Shown: positions 1-6,231 of the stretch, one piece after another | How the letters are laid out: every line of letters starts with the position of its first letter | Numbering within the stretch: the first letter of the stretch is position 1 | From: JAJFUE01 sp041687335 | GTDB lineage: Bacteria > Sumerlaeota > Sumerlaeia > MVZB01 | Reading direction: 5' to 3' | DNA: 64,000 nt | NCBI GenBank assembly: GCA_041687335.1 | Contig: JAWLCE010000008.1 | Coordinates: 59,149 to 123,148, forward strand | Notes under the pieces: model-generated | What the model saw: the letters and a program-made list of their open reading frames with translations, nothing else | What the model was told of the DNA's origin: nothing | Databases searched by the model: none | Position numbers and translations under genes: made by a program

Positions 1-2
1 TG

Positions 3-137
3 GAGCTGCGAGCGGAGGGGCATGGGCCGAAGGTCATCGCGCGGGCGCTGCGCTCGGAGCGGGGGATCAACATGACCCACGGGGCCATCTGGAAGCGCCT
101 GGAGCGGGCCGGGCGGCGGGCGGCTGAAAATAATTAA
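3..137 (+). CDS. C-terminal fragment of a helix-turn-helix protein (runs off left edge)
   Basis: The third frame is open from the window edge to a TAA at 135-137, giving 44 residues. They contain a short HTH-like arrangement: IARALRSE, a turn with GINMTHG, then AIWKRLERAG. This kind of C-terminal HTH occurs in recombinases and phage regulators, but the fragment is too short to assign. It is the first of the plus-strand genes of the phage-like element. The start lies outside the window. Confidence 0.5.
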   Translation, partial: ELRAEGHGPKVIARALRSERGINMTHGAIWKRLERAGRRAAENN

Positions 138-222
138 AAGGTCACGTCATTTTTTGCTTGATTCCAAGTTGCGCAGTTGTGCTATCTTTGGGTCATGCAC
201 AAGAGAGGGGGCCGGGACAAAG

Positions 223-480
223 ATGGCGCGCGAGGTGAAGGGGACCAAGCCGGTCAATATATTGCTTCGGGACAGAAACATTCTTTGGGTCGACAACCTG
301 AAGCTAAGTCTTCGCGCCGGCGGCGTGATCATCGAGCGTGCTGGGCTCGTGCGGGCCATTCTCGATGGCCTGGAGGCCAGCGGGGTGGACCTGGCCGGCG
401 TGGGCTCAGAAGACGAGCTGGCCGGGCTGATCGCGGAGCGGCTGCGCGCGGGCGCACCGAAGCGCGGGAAGGGAAGGTGA
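223..480 (+). CDS. Small ribbon-helix-helix-like DNA-binding protein
   Basis: 85 residues. The core has a short strand segment (ILWVDNLKLSLR) followed by two predicted helices (IIERAGLVRAILDGL and SEDELAGLIAERLRAG) and a basic tail (PKRGKGR). This layout resembles ribbon-helix-helix repressors of phages and plasmids, so a regulatory or partition-type role is likely but inferred. ATG at 223 is preferred over an upstream start at 154 because a purine-rich AGAGAGGGGG lies about 12 bases before it. It is followed by a 9-bp-arm inverted repeat. Confidence 0.55.
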   Translation: MAREVKGTKPVNILLRDRNILWVDNLKLSLRAGGVIIERAGLVRAILDGLEASGVDLAGVGSEDELAGLIAERLRAGAPKRGKGR

Positions 481-501
481 TTCGACACGAATCATTTTGA
501 C

Positions 502-537
502 GGTGCCTGAGGCCTGCTGCAACAGATCTCAGGCACC
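502..537. repeat. Inverted repeat between the RHH-like gene and the next gene
   Basis: Perfect 9-bp arms (GGTGCCTGA at 502-510 and TCAGGCACC at 529-537) around an 18-base loop, without a T-tract. It could be an attenuator-like hairpin or an operator for the neighbouring DNA-binding protein. Confidence 0.5.
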
Positions 538-618
538 TGACTCCGAGCCGCCGCGGTTAGCTCGCGGCCGCCTGAAGCTGCCCCACACTATACAGGGGCA
601 ACGGGGTTGTGAAAACCA

Positions 619-1242
619 ATGATCACTTTCAAGACACATGTGGCGTTTTACGTGGAGCGGTTCATGGGCTCGAAGGAAGAGCTTGTGCATCGCGTGACGG
701 AAGCGGCCGATCATGTTCGGATTGCGCTGAGTGTCGCCTATGGGGGCGAGAGCCGCGCCAAGGTCGATGTGCTGATCGAGCCCGACGTGGAGATCGGGCC
801 GCAGGGGCGGAGCTCGTGCTTCTTCAGCCTACAGCTGACGGTGGGCGGCTCGCCATTGGCCATCCGGGATGCGTTGCCGGGGCAGATCGCGGAGGCCTTG
901 GCGAAGGTGATGCCGGAGGCCCGAGAGATTGAAACGCTGGTGGCTCTTGCGCATGCGGGCGAGCGCTCGTCAGCCTTGGAGCAGGCGGTTTTTCTTTTTT
1001 GGCCTGCATCGGGACTCGACCCGGACATGGACGATCGTCTGGGCCTGGTCGATCGGCTGCCGCTCGTAGGGATCTACAAGGCGGCGCGCGAGATGAACCT
1101 TGGGGATCTGGCCGAGCTCGCGGCGATCGCCCTGGCGCCTTCGGAGCCCTCGCCGATCGAGTTTATCGAGAAGCTGGCGCAGGAGGAGATGGAGCTGATC
1201 GAGAAGCTGGCGCGGGAAAGGTTGGAGGGGATCGCTGCGTAA
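619..1242 (+). CDS. Hypothetical protein, paralogue A of an accessory pair
   Basis: 207 residues, mostly alpha/beta in character, with no signal peptide or membrane segment. The family is not recognised. Its N-terminus (FKTHVAFYV) and C-terminus (AREMNLGDLAELAAIALAP, then IEFIEKLA) match the next gene (1375-2001) in order and spacing, so the two look like diverged paralogues. The last 30 residues contain a short internal repeat (IEKLAQEE / IEKLARER). Start ATG at 619; no strong ribosome-binding site is visible. An inverted repeat follows at 1256-1289. Confidence 0.6.
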   Translation: MITFKTHVAFYVERFMGSKEELVHRVTEAADHVRIALSVAYGGESRAKVDVLIEPDVEIGPQGRSSCFFSLQLTVGGSPLAIRDALPGQIAEALAKVMPEAREIETLVALAHAGERSSALEQAVFLFWPASGLDPDMDDRLGLVDRLPLVGIYKAAREMNLGDLAELAAIALAPSEPSPIEFIEKLAQEEMELIEKLARERLEGIAA

Positions 1243-1255
1243 CTGGAAGTTGAGC

Positions 1256-1289
1256 GACTCGCGGGCCGGCGGCAACCAGCCCGCGAGTC
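1256..1289. repeat. Inverted repeat after paralogue A
   Basis: Perfect 11-bp arms (GACTCGCGGGC at 1256-1266, GCCCGCGAGTC at 1279-1289) with a 12-base loop. There is no U-tract on either strand, so it is not a canonical terminator. It may act as an mRNA-stabilising or attenuating hairpin between the two paralogues. Confidence 0.55.
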
Positions 1290-1374
1290 TGACCAAGCCG
1301 CCTGGGCTACACTCCCCAGGCTGCTAAATGGCTGCCCGGGATTCTATCACGCCCGGCGCCTCAGGAGAATAGCA

Positions 1375-2001
1375 ATGGAATACCGCTTTAAGACGTGGAC
1401 TTACTTTTGCATTGGGACCCCCGGCACGACTCTGGGCGAGGCCAAGGCCGAACACGCTCAGGCCGCACGGGCAGCATTTAAGCGGGTCCTTGAGGTTGTA
1501 CGGGCTCGCTTTCCCTCCGTCAAGGTTGACAGCGCCATCGATGCGCAATGGCACGACCCGAGCGCCACAAGCGAGTGCACATTCGGGCTGCGCTTCCTGG
1601 AAGCGATCAGCCCTCTCCAAATGCGCGTGGAGATCCCGCAACTGATCCGTGCGGCGATTCTTGAGGTGGTTCCGAAGGCGGACGTTACCCCAGGCCTTGG
1701 TGGGACCAACATGGTGGTGAGCCCGGGGCCGGCTCAGGGCGCCGCCGGCGAGGTCGAGCTCCAATTGACTCGGGCGGCATTCATGACTTGGGACAAGAAG
1801 AGGATCGACGCGGACGTGGATGACGACGGGCCGGGCTCACGCATGCTCATGGCCCCGCTCTTTGCGATCGCGCGCGAGCTGGGCTTCGACCAGGCGGCCG
1901 AGCTGCTGGCGTATTCATACGCCCCTGGCGAGGCTGACCCTGTGGCTGAGATCGAGAAGCTCGCCGGGGTGAAGGCCACGGCGGCGACGGCGGCGGCTTA
2001 G
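1375..2001 (+). CDS. Hypothetical protein, paralogue B of an accessory pair
   Basis: 208 residues, function unknown. It aligns with the preceding 207-residue protein at both ends: FKTWTYFCI near the N-terminus, and IARELGFDQAAELLAYSYAP followed by AEIEKLAG near the C-terminus. The middle has diverged. ATG at 1375 is preceded by CAGGAG with good spacing. The C-terminus is an Ala-rich tail (ATAATAAA). The size and position suggest both genes arose by tandem duplication within the mobile element. Confidence 0.65.
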   Translation: MEYRFKTWTYFCIGTPGTTLGEAKAEHAQAARAAFKRVLEVVRARFPSVKVDSAIDAQWHDPSATSECTFGLRFLEAISPLQMRVEIPQLIRAAILEVVPKADVTPGLGGTNMVVSPGPAQGAAGEVELQLTRAAFMTWDKKRIDADVDDDGPGSRMLMAPLFAIARELGFDQAAELLAYSYAPGEADPVAEIEKLAGVKATAATAAA

Positions 2002-2084
2002 GGGGATGAAGGCCTCCACGGCACGGCATGGTTTGGGGGAGGTTCCATAGAGTCCTCCCAAAGACTTTAGAGGGAGAACATGTC

Positions 2085-2327
2085 ATGGAATGTGACAAGT
2101 GTTCGTATCAAAACGAGGATGATGTATCGCAGCGCTCGATGGCCACGTGCCCGGAATGCGAGCGCGTTATCTGTGTCGAGTGCCTGACACAAATGGCGGA
2201 AAACGTGGACTTTACCATCGACGCTCAGGCTGATCCGGATGATGCTCAAGCCTACTTCATCAAATCCGACAAGGCAGGCTGTTATTTGTGTCCGGAATGC
2301 TTCGAGAAGGCCGAAAGCATTAACTGA
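2085..2327 (+). CDS. Small cysteine-rich (zinc-ribbon-like) protein
   Basis: 80 residues with nine cysteines, four of them in CxxC pairs or triples: C3/C6, C22/C25, C30/C33 and C66/C69/C72. The middle section (CPECERVICVEC) resembles a RING or treble-clef metal site. Small zinc proteins of this sort act in protein-protein or nucleic-acid contacts in phages, but the function is not known here. ATG at 2085 is preferred over an upstream in-frame start at 2028 because AGGGAGAA sits 7-8 bases upstream. A strong terminator follows. Confidence 0.7.
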   Translation: MECDKCSYQNEDDVSQRSMATCPECERVICVECLTQMAENVDFTIDAQADPDDAQAYFIKSDKAGCYLCPECFEKAESIN

Positions 2328-2343
2328 CCTGGGCGAGGGTAAT

Positions 2344-2384
2344 GGGGGCGGCTCGCGGCTGGGGAGCCTGGCCGCCCCCTTTTT
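2344..2384 (+). terminator. Rho-independent terminator
   Basis: GGGGGCGGC (2344-2352) pairs perfectly with GCCGCCCCC (2371-2379), followed by five Ts (2380-2384). It ends the transcript of the Cys-rich protein gene and separates it from the next gene. Confidence 0.85.
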
Positions 2385-2404
2385 GTATGGCAGAAGGGGG
2401 GCTG

Positions 2405-3088
2405 ATGGTGCACACGGCTGAGGAAGAAGCAAGGGGGCGCGAGCTGTTGGCGCGGTTGATCCAGGTGCCGGCGCTTGAGGGTGAGAAGACGACGCTCGGG
2501 GACCTGTTGGGGGCATTAAGAACAAAAGACCAGCGCAACGATGAGATCGAAGGCCTTACAAATGATCTGTTAAAAACACTGATACAATTTCCGGATAAGA
2601 CAATCTCTTCGGATTATGAAAGTGATGCTGTCAGAATCCATGTGGCGCGCGTAAAGATAGAGGCGGCGCGCGAAGGTCTGCCCTTGCAAAAAGAGACTCA
2701 CGGCGCCCTGAATCTCGCCCAAAAGAGGCTTGAAATAGAAGAACTGAGCGCGCGGCTGGCCGAGCTGCGCCGCGGGGGTGAGAGCCCATTCAGCGGAAGC
2801 AAGAACACAACCGCTTATTACCTTTCCTTGAATCGACTTTTCGGGCTACTGGAGCGGCTATTCACAATACACTGTGGCAAGATAACAGGATTGAAGAAGT
2901 ATGTCTTTGCATCAATCAGCAGCCTGCTCAAGGGGCGCGCCGGCGGGGCTGACACGATTCGCAAGGATTACAATGATTCCGCGGGAGCCCTGGCCTGGGC
3001 CGCCAGCCGCTCCAAGGAGCTCGAGCAGCAGATCGCCAGGTTGAAAAACGATGTTGAGTGGCTTGAAATACTGGGGCCTTTGCGCTGA
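2405..3088 (+). CDS. Hypothetical coiled-coil protein
   Basis: 227 residues, not recognised. It is charged and helical throughout, with heptad-like stretches around EIEELSARLAELRRG and, near the C-terminus, SKELEQQIARLKNDVEWLE, so it is probably oligomeric. ATG at 2405 follows AGAAGGGGGG at a good distance. An in-frame start at 2342 would lie inside the upstream terminator and is unlikely. The gene stands alone between two rho-independent terminators, so it should be transcribed separately. Confidence 0.65.
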   Translation: MVHTAEEEARGRELLARLIQVPALEGEKTTLGDLLGALRTKDQRNDEIEGLTNDLLKTLIQFPDKTISSDYESDAVRIHVARVKIEAAREGLPLQKETHGALNLAQKRLEIEELSARLAELRRGGESPFSGSKNTTAYYLSLNRLFGLLERLFTIHCGKITGLKKYVFASISSLLKGRAGGADTIRKDYNDSAGALAWAASRSKELEQQIARLKNDVEWLEILGPLR

Positions 3089-3115
3089 ATCAAGGCCTGC
3101 CACCAAATTGCACCC

Positions 3116-3150
3116 AAAATGCGGTCTTCCAGTGGGCCGCATTTTTCTTT
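3116..3150 (+). terminator. Rho-independent terminator
   Basis: AAAATGCGG (3116-3124) pairs with CCGCATTTT (3137-3145), and the 3' arm runs into a T-rich tail ending at 3150. It terminates the coiled-coil protein gene. Confidence 0.8.
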
Positions 3151-3533
3151 AGAACCCCAATAAAATCAATACACAATTTCGCTTGAGTTGCACTTTTGGC
3201 TTGAAGTTGAAATGCGGTAACAAACGGTATATTCGCGGGGGATAAACCCCAATAAATTCAATGTTCAATTTCTGCTGAGTTGCCCCTTTCATGGTGTTCT
3301 AGTTGGAAGAAAAGGTATATTCAGAGAGGCAAATAATTCCCGATATAATATCTTGCGAAGCTCCCCCGATGGCTTACAACTTAGCTGTCGCTCAAAGCGA
3401 GGTCTTCGGGGGAGGACCTGGAAAATTGGGACGTTTCGGTTTTAGAATTTTCGTGTCTGCCTCCCAATGCAGACTCCGCCGGCTCCTCCCCCACAGGCCC
3501 ACAGCCTGATGGAGTCGGCGGTTTTTCATTTTG
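3151..3533. other. Structured AT-rich non-coding region upstream of the replication genes
   Basis: No convincing gene. A unit of about 90 bp occurs twice with divergence. A 38-bp block beginning ACCCCAATAAA lies at 3154-3191 and again at 3246-3283, and GGTATATTC lies at 3226-3234 and 3314-3322. Downstream are nested hairpins. The outer arms are CTCCCCCGA (3361-3369) and TCGGGGGAG (3406-3414); inside them is TCGCT-caa-AGCGA (3388-3400); then GTCTGC/GCAGAC (3455-3474). Candidate promoter elements are TTGAAA (3207) 15 bases before TATATT (3228), and an exact TATAAT at 3344. Likely roles are an operator/promoter region, a structured leader RNA, or part of a replication origin. Confidence 0.55.
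3154..3283. repeat. Imperfect direct repeat, two 38-bp copies
   Basis: Copies at 3154-3191 and 3246-3283 share ACCCCAATAAA, TCAAT, CAATTTC and GAGTTGC in the same order, offset by 92 bases. The later GGTATATTC motif is also duplicated at nearly the same offset, which suggests an old tandem duplication of a regulatory unit. Confidence 0.75.
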
Positions 3534-4472
3534 ATGCTCGAAGACCTCAACCACCAGGAAATCCAGGAGCCGCCGCCGCTGTTGCGCGTGGCGCGCTGGG
3601 CCGAGCGATACGAGGTCAACCGATCCCGCGAGCTGAAAAACCTGGCCTGGCTGGCGCTGCCAACTGATCTTGCCTCAGACAGCTATGTCGAGCTGCTCGA
3701 CCATCCGAACGGCGCTGCGCACTGGGGCTGCTGGACCACCATCCTCATGGCTGCGGCCCGTTCGACCCCGCGGGGCACGCTTCTGCGGGACGGAGGGCGC
3801 CCGCACACGGCGCGCACGCTGGCCACGCTGACGCGCATGCCGGAATCAATCGTGGTCGAGCTCCTGCGGCGGGCTATCGCGCTCAGCCTGCTCGAGATTG
3901 TGCCCCCAACGCAGGGGGATGCGACGATCCCGCAGGAGGGTGCGGGATTCTCGCAGGACGGTGCGACGATCCCGCAGGGGCCTGCCGCCTCGCGCGCGTG
4001 CGCGACAGAACAGAACAAGACAAAACAAGAGATTACATCTGCGGCTGGCGCCGCGGATGCTTCGGAGGATTCGGACGTGGACGAGCTCGATCTTTTTGGC
4101 GAAGAGCAGACCGCGCCGGCCGTGGAGGCCGCCCGTGAGCTGGTGGCGCTTTGGAACGAGCTGGCGGCCCCGGAGCTGCCCCGGGTCCTGAAGGCCTCGC
4201 CCAAGCGCCTGGCGGCGATCCGGCGGCGCCTCGAGGAGCATCCAGACCTGGCGGACTGGCGCGCGGGAATCGAATTCATCAACCGCTCGCCATTCCACCT
4301 GGGCAAGAACGACAGGGGCTGGCGGGCGTCCTTCGAATTCATCCTGCAGCCGGACCGGCTGACCAGGCTGCTCGAGCAGGCAGCGGCGCCGGCGCGGGGC
4401 TTGGGCAGCCCGGGGGCGCTGGAAAATTTCGACCTCGGCGATGAGACCGCCGGCGGATGGAGGAACAACTGA
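3534..4472 (+). CDS. Phage replication initiator / replisome organiser-like protein
   Basis: 312 residues. The N-terminal half looks like a winged-helix DNA-binding region (a WTTILMAAA helix, then ARTLATLTRMPESIVVELLRRAI). The C-terminal part contains the W..G..FI...FHLGKNDRGWRASFEFIL pattern seen in many phage replication proteins that work with a helicase loader. The two halves are joined by an acidic linker carrying a 7-residue repeat (QGDATIP, QEGAGFS, QDGATIP) encoded by three 21-bp DNA repeats at 3920-3982. The gene overlaps the DnaC-like loader by 16 bases. ATG at 3534 was chosen; no strong ribosome-binding site is visible. Confidence 0.75.
   Translation: MLEDLNHQEIQEPPPLLRVARWAERYEVNRSRELKNLAWLALPTDLASDSYVELLDHPNGAAHWGCWTTILMAAARSTPRGTLLRDGGRPHTARTLATLTRMPESIVVELLRRAIALSLLEIVPPTQGDATIPQEGAGFSQDGATIPQGPAASRACATEQNKTKQEITSAAGAADASEDSDVDELDLFGEEQTAPAVEAARELVALWNELAAPELPRVLKASPKRLAAIRRRLEEHPDLADWRAGIEFINRSPFHLGKNDRGWRASFEFILQPDRLTRLLEQAAAPARGLGSPGALENFDLGDETAGGWRNN
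3920..4042. other. Candidate replication origin inside the initiator gene (iterons plus A-rich tract)
   Basis: Three tandem 21-bp repeats begin at 3920, 3941 and 3962. The first and third share 17 identical bases starting TGCGACGATCCCGCAGG; the second reads TGCGGGATTCTCGCAGG. A degenerate unit may precede them. They are followed at about 4005-4040 by an A-rich, purine-biased tract in an otherwise GC-rich gene. In lambdoid phages the origin lies inside the O initiator gene as iterons next to an AT-rich unwinding tract, and the arrangement here is the same in kind. Function is inferred. Confidence 0.5.
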
Positions 4473-5215
4473 TGCGCGAGCAGACCCAGCTGCCATGCTC
4501 GATCGACTGCCCCAACTGCGGCGCGGCAGTCAATCCGCCCCACCTGGCCGGCTCGGGGCAAGTGCGGGACTCGGTCGGGCGAGTCTTCGCCTGCCCGCGG
4601 GTGGCCGAGCGGGCGCGGGCCGCGGCGGAGGGGCGGGCGCATGGCGAGATTGAGGGCGAATTCCCGCTGCCCAAGAGATTCGCCGGCGCGCGGCTGGGAG
4701 TTGTGCCGGCGGGCTTCCCCGAGCTGGCCAAGGCCCACGCCCAGGGCGCGGCATGGCTGGCGGGCCGGCGCGGGATGAATCTGATCTGCTGGGGCGGGGT
4801 CGGGACCGGCAAGAGCCATCTTCTGGCGGCGCTGGTCCACGCGGCGAGGGGGGCCGGCCAGCAGGCGCTCTTCGTCGACACGGCTACGCTGTTAGCCAAG
4901 ATCAGGGCGACCTTTGACGGCGGAAGCGAGGCCGTTGGGATCGGCGGCGCCGCGATCATGGAGGGCCTTCAACGCACGCCGCTGCTCATGATCGATGACC
5001 TGGACAAGATCAAACCCTCCGCCTGGGCAACCGAGGTTATCTGGCAACTGGTCTCTGCGCGCTATAACGCGGCGCTCCCGACGGCGGTTTCCCTCAACAG
5101 CTCGCTCAAGGATCTGGCGCGCGACTCCAGCTGGGCTGCGATCGCGGACCGGCTGCGCGACCAGGCGACGGTGGTCATCCTGGCCGGCGCGACGATGAGG
5201 CGGTCAGCAGCATGA
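4457..5215 (+). CDS. DnaC-like replicative helicase loader (AAA+ ATPase)
   Basis: 252 residues. Walker A GGVGTGKS is at 113-120 and Walker B LLMIDDLDK at about 176-184, followed by a conserved R-rich sensor region (ADRLRDQ). The N-terminus carries Cys14, Cys18, Cys21 and Cys46, a probable zinc site as in some phage DnaC-type loaders. The fold is shared with DnaC and IstB, but the position directly after a replication initiator and the lack of a transposase favour a helicase loader. It overlaps the initiator by 16 bases and the next gene by 4 (ATGA), so these are translationally coupled. Confidence 0.85.
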   Translation: MEEQLMREQTQLPCSIDCPNCGAAVNPPHLAGSGQVRDSVGRVFACPRVAERARAAAEGRAHGEIEGEFPLPKRFAGARLGVVPAGFPELAKAHAQGAAWLAGRRGMNLICWGGVGTGKSHLLAALVHAARGAGQQALFVDTATLLAKIRATFDGGSEAVGIGGAAIMEGLQRTPLLMIDDLDKIKPSAWATEVIWQLVSARYNAALPTAVSLNSSLKDLARDSSWAAIADRLRDQATVVILAGATMRRSAA

Positions 5216-5577
5216 GCGACCTGGCGCGCCAGCCCGAGCTCGAGGAGGACCCGCTGGAGGGGCTGGACCAGCTCGCGGGGCTCCATCCGGGGCTGCTGCT
5301 CTTCCTGGGCAAGCAGCGGCGCGGCGCCCCGCCTTGTGGCACAAGCGCGTGGTGGGCCAGTCGGGAGCTGCTGGCTGGGCTGGTGGGGGTGAATTCGCCC
5401 GAGGGCGACGTGGCCGCGGCGCTCATCTGGCTGATGCAGGCGCCGGAGGCGGCCAGCTGCCGCGAGCGCGCGACGAGTTTGGGGGAGCTGGGCAAAAGCT
5501 TCAGCTCGATCCTCGAGGCCTGGCGGGCTGATACCGCGCCGGCCATCTTCACGACGGGGGGCAGGGACGATGGATGA
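5212..5577 (+). CDS. Hypothetical phage protein
   Basis: 121 residues, function not recognised. The sequence is acidic at the N-terminus, with a hydrophobic middle (AALIWLMQ) too short for a confident membrane segment. It starts in an ATGA overlap with the helicase loader and overlaps the next gene by 8 bases, so it belongs to the same transcript. Confidence 0.55.
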   Translation: MSDLARQPELEEDPLEGLDQLAGLHPGLLLFLGKQRRGAPPCGTSAWWASRELLAGLVGVNSPEGDVAAALIWLMQAPEAASCRERATSLGELGKSFSSILEAWRADTAPAIFTTGGRDDG

Positions 5578-5905
5578 GAACGGCAATGGGAGCGAGGCGC
5601 CGGGCGCGCCGGTGAAGGAGCGCAAGGCCAGCTCGCGTCGACGCGGGGCGGCACGGACGATCGACACTCGGCCCGCAAAAAGAAGGTCAGACAGGCTGCG
5701 CCTGGCAGCGGCTGGGCACGAGCTCCGAGTGCTCGGGGCGATCTCGAGTTTGAGGCGGCTCATCGGTGCGATCGAGGAAATGGACCAGGCCGCTGAGCCG
5801 CGCGCGGCGGAGCTCAGCGCGCACCTGTCTGAAGCGATGGAGGGGTTTGGCGCGCTCGCCGAAGTGCTGGACGCGCTGGCCTCGGATCGGAGCCGGCGGC
5901 TATGA
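5570..5905 (+). CDS. Hypothetical phage protein with basic N-terminus
   Basis: 111 residues. The first 45 residues are strongly basic (KERKASSRRRGAAR, PAKRRSDRLR); the remainder is predicted helical (LSSLRRLIGAIEEMDQ-like and AHLSEAMEGFGALAEVLDAL). It could bind nucleic acid or act as a small structural chaperone, but there is no family match I can name. It overlaps its neighbours by 8 and 4 bases. Confidence 0.5.
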   Translation: MDENGNGSEAPGAPVKERKASSRRRGAARTIDTRPAKRRSDRLRLAAAGHELRVLGAISSLRRLIGAIEEMDQAAEPRAAELSAHLSEAMEGFGALAEVLDALASDRSRRL

Positions 5906-6213
5906 AGCTGAATCCCTTCGCCAGGGGGCAACGGGTCCAGACCCCGGCCGAGGCCAAGGCCGAGGCGGCGGTGGCGGACCTTCGCCGGCAGTCCCAGCTG
6001 GCACGGCAGGCGCTGCAGGAGACGGCTGGGCTGATCGGGCAGGTTTCGAAGCGGCTCGAGCGGGCTCATAACCGGGGCGAGGACTGGGCCGCGGTGGTGG
6101 CCGCGCAGCTCGCGCCGGCGCTCGAAACCGCCCAGCTTCGCAGCCTGCGCGACTCGCTGGAAGATATGCTCCCCAAAATCGATCGAATCTCGCAGGCCTC
6201 CGCCAAGCGATAA
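5902..6213 (+). CDS. Small helical protein before the tape measure gene
   Basis: 103 residues, almost entirely helical and charged (AEAKAEAAVADLRRQSQLAR, LIGQVSKRLERAHNR). Two small genes directly before a tape measure gene are usual in tailed phages, where they encode tail assembly chaperones (gpG/gpGT type). Position is the only evidence for that role here, and no frameshift signal was seen. It starts in a 4-base overlap with the upstream gene. Confidence 0.5.
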   Translation: MKLNPFARGQRVQTPAEAKAEAAVADLRRQSQLARQALQETAGLIGQVSKRLERAHNRGEDWAAVVAAQLAPALETAQLRSLRDSLEDMLPKIDRISQASAKR

Positions 6214-6231
6214 GAAAAGGAACCTTGCCCC

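Noticed and set aside
2342..2404. Upstream in-frame start for the coiled-coil protein
   Set aside because: It lies inside a perfect rho-independent terminator; ATG 2405 has a good ribosome-binding site.
3303..3509. 68-codon plus-strand frame in the region before the replication gene
   Set aside because: It runs through the nested hairpins, has no ribosome-binding site and no protein-like composition; the region is better explained as non-coding.
4457..5215. IstB transposition helper as the identity of the AAA+ protein
   Set aside because: No IstA-type transposase or IS ends nearby; a replication initiator directly precedes it, so a helicase loader fits better.
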